Below the pieces are notes generated by a model that did not search any database, was not told where the DNA came from, and was given only the letters and a program-made list of their open reading frames with translations. From an uncultured Alistipes sp. (GTDB lineage: Bacteria > Bacteroidota > Bacteroidia > Bacteroidales > Rikenellaceae): a DNA stretch of 11,077 bases. Shown here in pieces: positions 5,334 through 11,077 of the stretch. Each line of letters starts with the position of its first letter. Within the stretch, counting starts at the first letter, position 1. A program made the translations under genes and the position numbers. Location: the NCBI GenBank assembly GCA_959604655.1, contig CAUHCL010000072.1:1-11077 (forward strand), written 5' to 3'.

Positions 5334-5386
5334 ACTCTTGTTATCCGTATTTTGAAGATTTCTTAAATTAAATACCTATTGATTCA

Positions 5387-5394
5387 CAAAGGTA
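5387..5394 (-). promoter_or_regulatory. -7 box for the OmpH-like gene
   Basis: Minus strand TACCTTTG (5394-5387) fits TAnnTTTG and would give a leader of roughly 45 nt. No TTTG is seen 19-21 nt upstream; the region there is a run of A/T. The box lies between two divergent genes and is 12 nt from the plus-strand -7 box, so the two promoters probably overlap. Confidence 0.5.
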
Positions 5395-5406
5395 AAAAAA
5401 AATCTT

Positions 5407-5414
5407 TATTTTTG
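5407..5414 (+). promoter_or_regulatory. -7 box for ruvA
   Basis: TATTTTTG fits TAnnTTTG. No good -33 TTTG is placed before it (nearest is ATTG at 5378-5381, spacer 25). It would give a ruvA leader of about 85 nt containing the paired structure at 5441-5485. Confidence 0.45.
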
Positions 5415-5440
5415 TCGTAAAAGCAGCTAAAATTGCGCGA

Positions 5441-5485
5441 CGGTATGATTTAATGTGCGCCGATGCGGCGTGCGGAACCATACCG
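5441..5485 (+). other. Nested stem-loop in the ruvA leader
   Basis: Outer stem CGGTATG (5441-5447) / CATACCG (5479-5485) encloses an inner stem CGCCG-ATG-CGGCG (5458-5470). Both are perfect; flanking GCG (5436-5438) and CGC (5486-5488) can extend the outer stem past an unpaired A. It ends 20 nt before the ruvA ATG, inside the likely 5' untranslated region. No known riboswitch class is recognised. Confidence 0.45.
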
Positions 5486-5505
5486 CGCGGTAAATATCTG
5501 AAAGA

Positions 5506-6096
5506 ATGTACGAATATATTTCGGGCGAAGTGGCCGATCTGGCGCCGACCTACGCGGTCATCGATGCGGGCGGCGTGGGCTACTACATCAACATATCGTT
5601 GCAGACCTTTTCGGCCATCGAGCACGAGCGCACGGCCCGTCTCTACGTCCATTTCATCGTGCGCGAGGATGTGCAGGCGCTCTACGGCTTCGCCACGGCC
5701 CTGGAACGAGAATTGTTCCGCAACCTCATCAGCGTGTCGGGCGTGGGCGGCAATACGGCCCGCATGATACTCTCGACCTATACGGCCGACGAGCTGCGCA
5801 ACATAATCGCCACCGAGAACGCCGTTCTGCTGAAGAACGTCAAGGGGCTGGGACTCAAGACGGCGCAGAAGATAATCGTCGAGCTGAGCGGCAAGATGGT
5901 CGATCTTGCGGGCGGCGGCAATGCCTCGCTGCCGACAGCCGCGGCCGTCGGCGGAGCCTACGACGAGGCTTTGTCGGCGCTGGTCATGCTCGGATTCCAG
6001 AAGGGCGCGTCGGAGAAGGTGTTGAAGGCCGTGCTGAAGGAGTCGCCCTCGATAGGCGTCGAGGATGCGGTGCGTCTGGCGCTGCGGCGGTTGTGA
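5506..6096 (+). CDS. ruvA: Holliday junction branch migration protein RuvA
   Basis: RuvA binds four-way DNA junctions as a tetramer and recruits the RuvB motor for branch migration in recombinational repair. The 196-residue product has the usual length and domain order. The OB-fold N-terminal domain (1-62) starts MYEYISGEVADL and includes GGVGYYINI (22-30). Domain II (about 65-135) carries two helix-hairpin-helix motifs, VSGVGGNTARMIL (77-89) and VKGLGLKTAQKII (112-124). A flexible linker (135-150) is followed by the RuvB-binding domain III (150-196, EALSALVMLGF). GAAAG precedes the ATG at a usable distance. No ruvB or ruvC is in the window. The next gene starts 91 nt downstream with its own promoter-like box. 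Confidence 0.97.
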   Translation: MYEYISGEVADLAPTYAVIDAGGVGYYINISLQTFSAIEHERTARLYVHFIVREDVQALYGFATALERELFRNLISVSGVGGNTARMILSTYTADELRNIIATENAVLLKNVKGLGLKTAQKIIVELSGKMVDLAGGGNASLPTAAAVGGAYDEALSALVMLGFQKGASEKVLKAVLKESPSIGVEDAVRLALRRL

Positions 6097-6105
6097 TTCC
6101 GTGCC

Positions 6106-6122
6106 CGCCGCGGGGCGCGGCG
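6106..6122 (+). other. GC-rich hairpin after ruvA
   Basis: CGCCGCG-GGG-CGCGGCG is a perfect 7-bp stem 9 nt past the ruvA stop codon. It is followed by AGGATAAAAA, not a T-tract, so it may cap the ruvA transcript end without being a classical terminator. Confidence 0.4.
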
Positions 6123-6141
6123 AGGATAAAAACCGACGCGA

Positions 6142-6173
6142 ATTGGCCGAATGGATATTTTTTCATAAATTTG
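6142..6173 (+). promoter_or_regulatory. Promoter for the first FKBP-like lipoprotein gene
   Basis: ATTG (6142-6145, one mismatch to TTTG), a 20-nt spacer and TAAATTTG (6166-6173). The start point would be near 6180, so the leader is only about 8-10 nt. GGAGG (6181-6185) sits just 2 nt before the ATG at 6188, unusually close for a functional Shine-Dalgarno sequence. Confidence 0.65.
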
Positions 6174-6187
6174 CACGATTGGAGGTT

Positions 6188-6811
6188 ATGAAGTTGCGAT
6201 TCTGGATAACGGTGTTGGTTGCGGCATGCGTAGTGCCGCTGGTGTCGTGTGCCGACGACGAGGATACCACCGATTCGCAGCGCAACAACATCGTGCGGTA
6301 TCTCACCTCCACCCATGTTCCCCGACTGATCTCGGCCGAGGAGGCGGAGACGTCGCTCGAAGTCGATCCGCCGTTTTACGATGTGATGGAGCGCAACGTG
6401 TACCGCTACATATCCAACTATTACGATGCGGGGCGCGACGAGCGGCCGCAGGCGGAGCGGGGCGACGAGGTGGAGCTGACCTACACGGCCTACGTCTTTA
6501 CGGGCGGCGTGCCGCGCACCGAATCGGTGTATGCCTCCAACGACGAGGAGACCATCGCCGCGCTGGCCGAGGCGGGGCTCAATCCCGAATACTGGTCTTC
6601 GGAGCCGCTTCGGGTGAAATTGGGTGCGACGGATATAATAAAAGGTGTCGCGCTGTCGTTAGAAGGTTGTCGCCAGGGCGACGAGGTGGAAGCCTACATG
6701 ACGTTCGACATGGCGTACGACGACGATGTGGTCGGCGTGGTGCCCAAGGAGTCGGCCGTGGTGTGGATATATACCGTAAACAAGGTAAGCAAGAGCAGGG
6801 CGGCGTGGTGA
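6188..6811 (+). CDS. FKBP-type peptidyl-prolyl isomerase-like lipoprotein
   Basis: A 207-residue lipoprotein with an FKBP-like domain. FKBPs catalyse cis-trans isomerisation of prolyl bonds and help secreted proteins fold. The signal peptide ends in PLVSC with Cys21 as lipidation site. The acidic run ADDED (22-26) directly after it resembles the Bacteroidetes lipoprotein export signal for surface display. FKBP blocks are GDEVELTYTAYVFTGG (92-107), PLRVKLGATDIIKGVALSLEGCRQGDEVEAYMTFDMAY (140-177) and the closing strand SAVVWIYTVNKV (189-200). They align in order with the family's YTG, F-x-LG-x-x-VI-x-G, L-x-G-M-x-x-G, AYG and final-strand motifs. Several aromatic pocket residues seem replaced, so catalysis is uncertain. 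An upstream in-frame start at 6065 overlaps ruvA and is rejected in favour of the signal peptide start. It probably forms a unit with the next gene (61-nt gap). Confidence 0.82.
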   Translation: MKLRFWITVLVAACVVPLVSCADDEDTTDSQRNNIVRYLTSTHVPRLISAEEAETSLEVDPPFYDVMERNVYRYISNYYDAGRDERPQAERGDEVELTYTAYVFTGGVPRTESVYASNDEETIAALAEAGLNPEYWSSEPLRVKLGATDIIKGVALSLEGCRQGDEVEAYMTFDMAYDDDVVGVVPKESAVVWIYTVNKVSKSRAAW

Positions 6812-6872
6812 TGCCGTCGGCAGCGGCGTCGCGGGCGTCGCGCAGTGGTTACGATTCAACGTTTTTTTTGAT

Positions 6873-8453
6873 ATGAGATTTATAAATCGTTTGTTAGGCA
6901 TGGCGGCCGTCGCCTCGACGCTGGTTTCCGTTTCGTGCGTCGATTCGACCGAAATGGGTTTCGAGGAGGTGGAGAAGATCGCGTTGCAGTCGTGGATGGA
7001 GATCAACCGTCCCGATCTGCTGGATAACTTCCAGCCGCTGGGCGAATATTATGTCGAGATTCTGGACGAGGGCGTTGCCGACAGTCTGCCCGTAAGGCAC
7101 GAGAATGCGTGGCTGTGGTTCAACGTCACGTGCCGCGATCTGGCGGGCAACGTGGTCATGACGCGCAATTCGGATCTGGCGCGTTTGCAGAACACGTATA
7201 CCGATCATACCCACTACACCCCGTTCTTCCTATATTGCGGCGAGAACAACACCTCGATGCTCGAGGGGACCTACATGGCCATACGCAACAAGCTGAAGAT
7301 CGGCGAGCAGGAGTATTCGGTGCGCTACGGCACCAAAATGCGTCTGTACCTTCCGTCGTCTATCGCCGCGGGATCGGGCGGCATGGGCGGCGACGGCGGT
7401 TACGAGGGCCAGTTCAGGCTGGATGCCAACCGTCCCACCATCGTCGACGTCGAGGTGTGGGGCCACGTGAACAACCCGCTGGCCTACGAGGACCGTTGGG
7501 TGAAGGCCTTCGCCGAGGCCAACGGCGGTCTGGCTCCCGAGAAGAAGGACGAGGCGGCCGCGGCGAAGCGGCGCACGTTCAGACGCTCTGCGACGCGTGC
7601 CGACGGTGACGAGGCCGAGAAGCCCGTGTACGACGACAAGTGGCACCTTGCGGTGGATTCCATCGCCGCGCTCTACATAAATTATCTCTATACCCCCGAG
7701 ACGGGCCTCAATTTCGACTGCATAGGCCGCGACACGATGATGTTCGAGGGGCAGACCGAATACAGGTACGGCAAGGTATACGGCACCAAGGGGTTGGCGC
7801 AGATCAACAAGGAGATCGACGAGGCGCTGCTGGAGCGTTTCGGCGAAGGCCTTGATCCCGCCGACGCCGATCCGCTGGACTCGGTGTCGACGGCCAAGAT
7901 ATGGTATGTGCTCCGCCTGTTGGACGGTTTTGTGATAGATACCAACATCCCCGAAGTCAAGAAGGTCATATACGAGGATGTCGAGGACGACGACGAGGGC
8001 ACGGCCGCTTCGTTCGTGACCGAGAAGAACAGCACGGCCAACGACTATGTGGACGCATGGCTCTATGCCATTCCGCAGATGAAGTTGGGTGCGTGGAACG
8101 TCATTCTCACTGCGTCGTCGAACGCATACGGCGCAGTCGGACGCTCGGGTACCAAATCGACCTCGACGTCGGGAGGATACAACTATTACGACTACCTGAA
8201 TTACTACAATTACTTCAACAGCTATTACGGCAACAGCTATTATAACAACTACTACAACGGTTATTACGGCGGTTACGGATACGGCGGCTACGGAGGTTAT
8301 TACAACAACTATATGTACAGCCCCTATTACGGCAACTACAACCTCGGTACCGACGACGAGACCGAGACCACCACGACGATAACCTCCGAGATTCTGCCCT
8401 ACACGCCGCTGCTGTGGCAGGTGTTCATCGAGGAAAAATCCGACGACAAGTAG
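6873..8453 (+). CDS. Large lipoprotein with two degenerate FKBP-like domains and a Tyr/Gly/Asn-rich insert
   Basis: A 526-residue lipoprotein. The signal peptide ends SVSC with Cys22 as likely lipidation site. Region 1 (about 79-201) reads like an FKBP core: NAWLWFNVTCRDLAGNVV (78-95), EGTYMAIRNKLKIGE (131-145), LYLPSSIAAG (158-167), a Gly-rich loop (168-179) and closing strand PTIVDVEVWGHV (188-199). A charged linker (220-255) follows. Region 2 (about 340-522) repeats the plan: WYVLRLLDGFVIDTNI (344-359), DAWLYAIPQMKLGAWNVILTASSNAYG (394-420) and the closing strand ILPYTPLLWQVFIEE (507-521). Between AYG and that strand, where FKBPs have the short 80s loop beside the active site, lies a low-complexity stretch (434-490) made almost only of Tyr, Gly and Asn. 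Fold assignment is my reading of motif order; catalytic activity is doubtful. A strong terminator follows. Confidence 0.78.
   Translation: MRFINRLLGMAAVASTLVSVSCVDSTEMGFEEVEKIALQSWMEINRPDLLDNFQPLGEYYVEILDEGVADSLPVRHENAWLWFNVTCRDLAGNVVMTRNSDLARLQNTYTDHTHYTPFFLYCGENNTSMLEGTYMAIRNKLKIGEQEYSVRYGTKMRLYLPSSIAAGSGGMGGDGGYEGQFRLDANRPTIVDVEVWGHVNNPLAYEDRWVKAFAEANGGLAPEKKDEAAAAKRRTFRRSATRADGDEAEKPVYDDKWHLAVDSIAALYINYLYTPETGLNFDCIGRDTMMFEGQTEYRYGKVYGTKGLAQINKEIDEALLERFGEGLDPADADPLDSVSTAKIWYVLRLLDGFVIDTNIPEVKKVIYEDVEDDDEGTAASFVTEKNSTANDYVDAWLYAIPQMKLGAWNVILTASSNAYGAVGRSGTKSTSTSGGYNYYDYLNYYNYFNSYYGNSYYNNYYNGYYGGYGYGGYGGYYNNYMYSPYYGNYNLGTDDETETTTTITSEILPYTPLLWQVFIEEKSDDK
8172..8342 (+). repeat. Tyr/Gly/Asn low-complexity coding tract
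   Basis: Codons 434-490 of the second FKBP-like lipoprotein. The tract is built from irregular near-repeats of TAT/TAC, GGC/GGT and AAC codons, such as YYGN, YYNN and GGYGGY. The unit length is not constant, so it is not a clean tandem repeat. The varied codons within the short motifs argue against very recent slippage. Confidence 0.8.
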
Positions 8454-8505
8454 ACCGTCGCAATCGGCAGCCCGCCCGTGGCGGATCAGGATTAGTATAT
8501 GCGAT

Positions 8506-8541
8506 AAAAAGGACCATCCCGTGCGGACGGTCCTTTTTTTT
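8506..8541 (+). terminator. Intrinsic terminator after the FKBP-like lipoprotein pair
   Basis: GGACCATCC (8511-8519) pairs with GGACGGTCC (8525-8533) with one mismatch (A-C). The short loop is CGTGC; a run of A precedes the stem and a run of eight T follows it. It lies 52 nt past the stop codon and closes the lipoprotein unit ahead of the next promoter. Confidence 0.92.
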
Positions 8542-8560
8542 GCGTTTTTTGCGCTTAAAT

Positions 8561-8591
8561 TTTGCCAAACCGAAAAATAGTCGTAACTTTA
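8561..8591 (+). promoter_or_regulatory. Promoter for the small HTH protein gene
   Basis: TTTG (8561-8564), a 19-nt spacer and TAACTTTA (8584-8591), one mismatch from TAnnTTTG. The leader would be about 42 nt and A-rich, with no Shine-Dalgarno sequence. Confidence 0.65.
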
Positions 8592-8639
8592 TGTTGCAAA
8601 GAAAATGACTCTTAATACAAACCTAAAAATAGATTCATT

Positions 8640-8885
8640 ATGATTATCACATTCAACGAGCTGCGCCGCATCAAAGACAAGTTGCCCAGCGGAAGTTCTC
8701 AGCGTATAGCCGATGAACTCGGTATTGATGTAGAATCAGTACGCAACTATTTCGGCGGTAAGCATATGGACGCCAAATCAGGTGTCGGTATACATATTGA
8801 ACAAGGTCCCGACGGCGGCGTCGTCACTTTGGACGACACCACCATTCTCGATGCCGCCATGCGCATCCTGAGCGAGAACAAATAA
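8640..8885 (+). CDS. Small helix-turn-helix DNA-binding protein, conserved Bacteroidales type
   Basis: An 81-residue protein with an N-terminal helix-turn-helix. The segment SSQRIADELGIDVESVRNYF (19-38) has the pattern of a scanning helix (RIADELGI), a turn and a recognition helix (VESVRNYF), preceded by a basic helix (ELRRIKDKL, 7-15). The rest (about 39-81) contains a predicted beta-hairpin (GVGIHIEQGPDGGVVTLDD, 48-66) and a final helix (TILDAAMRILSEN, 68-80). It resembles small Bacteroidales HTH proteins of unknown target that I recall but cannot name. It has its own promoter and is preceded by a terminator, so it is transcribed alone. The coding base composition is less GC-rich than its neighbours, with more A/T-ending codons, suggesting high expression or a different history. 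Targets are unknown. Confidence 0.85.
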   Translation: MIITFNELRRIKDKLPSGSSQRIADELGIDVESVRNYFGGKHMDAKSGVGIHIEQGPDGGVVTLDDTTILDAAMRILSENK

Positions 8886-8891
8886 TCTCTG

Positions 8892-8903
8892 CAGTCCGAT
8901 CGG
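8892..8903 (+). repeat. 12-bp direct repeat, first copy (second at 9335-9346)
   Basis: CAGTCCGATCGG occurs at 8892-8903, seven bases after the HTH gene, and again at 9335-9346. The copies bracket about 430 bp that contain the hairpins, G-run and header copy E. They could be a footprint of an insertion or chance in GC-rich sequence. Confidence 0.45.
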
Positions 8904-9139
8904 TGAAACGGGTGCCGTTCCCGCTCTCGGCCGTGTGTCGGGAGGCGTTGCGATGCTTGGTGCGTCGCCGTACGGCGGGCATTTGCGCGAGGTTTCGCCG
9001 TGTCGGGGCATATGACTGTTCTGCCGTTTTCCGCACGGGTTATTTTGGGGGTACTTCGGACGCGCGGAGCGCGGGCGGCCGAGGCATGTGAGCGGCGCTG
9101 TCGCCGTATTGATTTAACGGCCGTGCGGAGCGGAGTTTT

Positions 9140-9211
9140 CGAAACGGGTTGTCCTTCGGGACGACCCGTTTCGCGTGTGTTGGGGGGGGGCCGCTGCCGT
9201 CGGCGAACGGC
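9140..9211 (-). repeat. Dispersed header-hairpin repeat, copy E (reverse, divergent)
   Basis: On the minus strand the header GCCGTTCGCCGACGGCAG (9211-9194) differs at two positions from the copy at 4258. After a 20-nt spacer (including the run of nine C on this strand) comes a hairpin at 9173-9140. Its arms GAAACGGGTTGTCC and GGACGACCCGTTTC (plus-strand 9141-9154 and 9159-9172) pair along 14 positions with one wobble around the loop TTCG. No second short hairpin directly follows, unlike the other copies. Confidence 0.5.
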
Positions 9212-9298
9212 AAGCCGATGCGGGTCGCAGCCTCGGTGTGCGGTGGCCCGCCGTTATCCGCGAATGCTCGCACCGCGGCCCCGCATGCTGCGGCCCGC

Positions 9299-9315
9299 GC
9301 AGTTCCGCGAACTGC
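9299..9315 (+). other. Short perfect hairpin GCAGTTC-CGC-GAACTGC
   Basis: A 7-bp perfect stem with a 3-nt loop. The right arm GAACTGC is also the end of hairpin 1 in repeat copies A (710-716) and B (4314-4320). Together with the motif at 9283-9297, which matches 4542-4556 at 14 of 15 positions, it suggests degenerate remains of the same repeat family. Confidence 0.4.
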
Positions 9316-9525
9316 AAAACACGCCTTGCCGTGTCAGTCCGATCGGCCAAAATGGCAGATGTGCCGCGGTAGTTGGCAGTATTTTGCGCCATAATAGCCG
9401 CTTTCGGGCATAAAATCTTTTTGGTATAGCCTTTGTTCATGTTCATGCGACTGCCGATCCGCAAAGGCGGCGGCGTAAGAGGTTTTATATTGCAAGAGAA
9501 TAAAAACAAATAAAGATTTACTATT

Positions 9526-11077
9526 ATGGGAAAGATTATTGGTATTGACTTGGGTACGACTAATTCGTGCGTAGCGGTAATGGAGGGCAACGAGCCCGTG
9601 GTTATCCCCAACTCGGAGGGTCACCGCACCACCCCTTCGGTGGTGGCTTTTACCGACAATTCGGAGCGTAAGGTGGGCGATCCCGCCAAGCGTCAGGCTA
9701 TCACCAATCCCAAGAGGACGGTGTTCTCTATCAAGCGTTTCATGGGCGAGCAGTACGACAAGGTCACGGCCGACATTACCCGTGCGCCCTATGCCATCGT
9801 AAAGGGTGACAACAACACTCCGCGCGTGGATATCGACGGCCGTCAGTATACTCCGCAGGAGATTTCGGCCATCATCCTCCAGAAGATGAAGAAGACGGCC
9901 GAGGATTATCTGGGCCAGGAGGTGAGCGAGGCCGTTATCACCGTTCCCGCCTATTTCTCGGATTCGCAGCGTCAGGCCACCAAGGAGGCGGGCGAGATCG
10001 CGGGTCTGAAGGTTCGCCGAATCATTAACGAGCCCACGGCGGCCGCTTTGGCCTACGGTCTGGACAAGAAGGATTCGGACATGAAGGTGGCCGTGTACGA
10101 CCTGGGCGGCGGTACGTTCGATATCTCGATTCTGGAGCTGGGCGACGGCGTATTCGAGGTCAAGTCGACCAACGGCGACACCCATCTGGGCGGCGATGAC
10201 TTCGACCACGTTCTGATCGACTACATGGCCGAGGCTTTCAAGGCCGAGCATCAGATCGACCTGCGTCAGGACCCCATGGCCTTGCAGCGCCTGAAGGAGG
10301 CTGCCGAGAAGGCCAAGATCGAGCTTTCGTCGTCGACCACCACCGAGATCAACCTGCCCTACATCATGCCCGTCAACGGCATCCCGCAGCACCTCGTGAT
10401 GACGCTCACGCGTGCCAAGTTCGAGCAGTTGTGCGACCATCTGATCCAGAAGACCGTCGAGCCCTGCAAGCTGGCTCTGCGCGACGCGGGTCTTCAGGCG
10501 AGCGATATCGACGAGGTGATCCTCGTGGGCGGTTCTACCCGTATCCCCGCCATCCAGCAGATCGTCGAGAAGTTCTTCGGCAAGGCTCCCAACAAGTCGG
10601 TGAACCCCGACGAGGTGGTTGCCATCGGTGCCGCAATTCAGGGCGGCGTGCTCACGGGCGAGGTTAAGGATGTGCTTCTGCTCGACGTCACTCCGCTGTC
10701 GCTGGGTATCGAGACTCTGGGCGGCGTGATGACCAAGCTCATCGAGGCCAACACCACCATCCCCACCCGCAAGAGCGAGGTGTTCTCGACGGCGGCTGAC
10801 AACCAGCCCTCGGTGGAGATCAACGTATGCCAGGGCGAGCGTCCCATGGCGCGCGACAACAAGTCGCTCGGACACTTCCACCTCGACGGCATCCCCGCCG
10901 CACCGCGCGGCGTGCCGCAGATCGAGGTTACCTTCGATATCGATGCCAACGGTATATTGAACGTATCGGCCAAGGACAAGGGCACGGGCAAGGAGCAGAA
11001 GATCCGCATCGAGGCTTCGAGCGGCCTTACCGAGCAGGAGATCCAGCGCATGCGCGACGAGGCCAAGGCCAACGAGG
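9526..11077 (+). CDS. dnaK: Molecular chaperone DnaK (Hsp70), 3' end outside window
   Basis: The first 517 residues of DnaK, the ATP-driven Hsp70 chaperone that works with DnaJ and GrpE in the cytoplasm. The start ATG at 9526 gives the canonical MGKIIGIDLGTTNSC. Nucleotide-binding domain motifs are GIDLGTTNS (6-14), INEPTAAALAYG (167-178), DLGGGTFD (192-199, with the ATPase Thr197) and VGGSTRIPAIQ (334-344). The interdomain linker DVLLLDVTP lies at 382-390. The substrate-binding beta domain follows (about 391-500) with DIDANGILNVSAKDKGTG (471-488). The frame remains open at the right edge, and roughly 115-120 C-terminal residues (lid helices) are missing. The leader is A-rich (AATAAAAACAAATAAAG) without a Shine-Dalgarno sequence. 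dnaJ and grpE are not in view. Confidence 0.98.
   Translation, partial: MGKIIGIDLGTTNSCVAVMEGNEPVVIPNSEGHRTTPSVVAFTDNSERKVGDPAKRQAITNPKRTVFSIKRFMGEQYDKVTADITRAPYAIVKGDNNTPRVDIDGRQYTPQEISAIILQKMKKTAEDYLGQEVSEAVITVPAYFSDSQRQATKEAGEIAGLKVRRIINEPTAAALAYGLDKKDSDMKVAVYDLGGGTFDISILELGDGVFEVKSTNGDTHLGGDDFDHVLIDYMAEAFKAEHQIDLRQDPMALQRLKEAAEKAKIELSSSTTTEINLPYIMPVNGIPQHLVMTLTRAKFEQLCDHLIQKTVEPCKLALRDAGLQASDIDEVILVGGSTRIPAIQQIVEKFFGKAPNKSVNPDEVVAIGAAIQGGVLTGEVKDVLLLDVTPLSLGIETLGGVMTKLIEANTTIPTRKSEVFSTAADNQPSVEINVCQGERPMARDNKSLGHFHLDGIPAAPRGVPQIEVTFDIDANGILNVSAKDKGTGKEQKIRIEASSGLTEQEIQRMRDEAKANE

Larger units (their letters stand above)
8886..9525. other. 640-bp gene-poor region upstream of dnaK
   Basis: No credible gene is seen on either strand; the open frames present are short, arginine-rich and unlike any family. 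The region contains a strong UUCG-loop hairpin (9140-9173), a run of nine G (9182-9190), a reverse copy of the dispersed header (9194-9211), a short hairpin (9299-9315) and a 12-bp direct repeat (8892-8903 and 9335-9346). The last 100 bp are A/T-richer and should contain the dnaK promoter. I find no consensus TTTG / TAnnTTTG pair there and no CIRCE operator. Confidence 0.6.

Noticed and set aside
6065..6187. Upstream start for the first FKBP-like lipoprotein
   Set aside because: It would overlap ruvA and place 41 extra residues before a clean lipoprotein signal peptide that begins at 6188.
9346..9525. CIRCE operator or heat-shock sigma site before dnaK
   Set aside because: No TTAGCACTC-N9-GAGTGCTAA-like inverted repeat is present. 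The nearest promoter-like strings (such as AGCCTTTG near 9429) lack a placed -33 box, so none is called.
9334..10881. 515-codon open frame on the minus strand across dnaK
   Set aside because: It lies opposite dnaK in a GC-rich gene whose codon usage suppresses antisense stops. Long antisense frames in dnaK genes are a known artefact. The protein is rich in Leu/His/Arg/Gly with no recognisable family, while the plus strand is clearly DnaK.
1..11077. tRNA, rRNA, tmRNA or known riboswitches
   Set aside because: No cloverleaf with a TTCGA-type T-loop and CCA-end context, no rRNA-like sequence and no recognised riboswitch core was found on either strand by eye; short or divergent RNAs could be missed.

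Overview
The window looks like a chromosomal segment of a GC-rich Bacteroidales bacterium, most probably Alistipes-like (Rikenellaceae). Several promoters fit the Bacteroidetes consensus TTTG - 19 to 21 nt - TAnnTTTG. Most starts lack a Shine-Dalgarno sequence. Three lipoproteins are present, one with a Bacteroidetes-type acidic export signal after its cysteine. The proteins (one-chain L-serine dehydratase, three-TM CdaA, lipoprotein OmpH/Skp, an 81-residue HTH protein) are typical Bacteroidales forms. The genus is inferred from protein resemblance and base composition, not from a marker search.

Layout: the 3' part of a family I inorganic pyrophosphatase (3-626, +), L-serine dehydratase (794-1996, +), and an exported xylose-isomerase-like TIM-barrel protein with its own promoter and terminator (2112-2936, +). 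Then come the diadenylate cyclase CdaA (3089-3943, -) and a gene-free, repeat-packed 730-bp stretch (4006-4740). An OmpH/Skp-like lipoprotein (4740-5333, -) is divergent from ruvA (5506-6096, +). Two FKBP-fold lipoproteins follow (6188-6811 and 6873-8453, +); the second has two degenerate FKBP-like domains and a Tyr/Gly/Asn-rich insert. A strong terminator (8506-8541) is followed by a small HTH protein (8640-8885, +), another gene-poor stretch (8886-9525) and the first 517 codons of dnaK (9526 to the right edge, +).

The genes are mostly housekeeping. A loose theme is envelope protein folding (OmpH/Skp-like, two FKBP-like lipoproteins) beside cytoplasmic folding (DnaK), with DNA repair (RuvA) and c-di-AMP signalling (CdaA) nearby. 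No operon joins all of these.

The most unusual content is noncoding. A GC-rich header, (GCT)GTTCGCCGACGGCGG, occurs five times between genes. In every copy it is followed after 13-27 nt by a hairpin, and in four copies a second, short perfect hairpin follows at once or within 3 nt. Across copies the second hairpins differ in sequence while keeping the same shape. Two copies face each other and form a 337-bp unit with perfect 18-bp terminal inverted repeats around a 24-bp perfect palindrome. This resembles a REP-like or MITE-like family; I do not recognise it as a described one.
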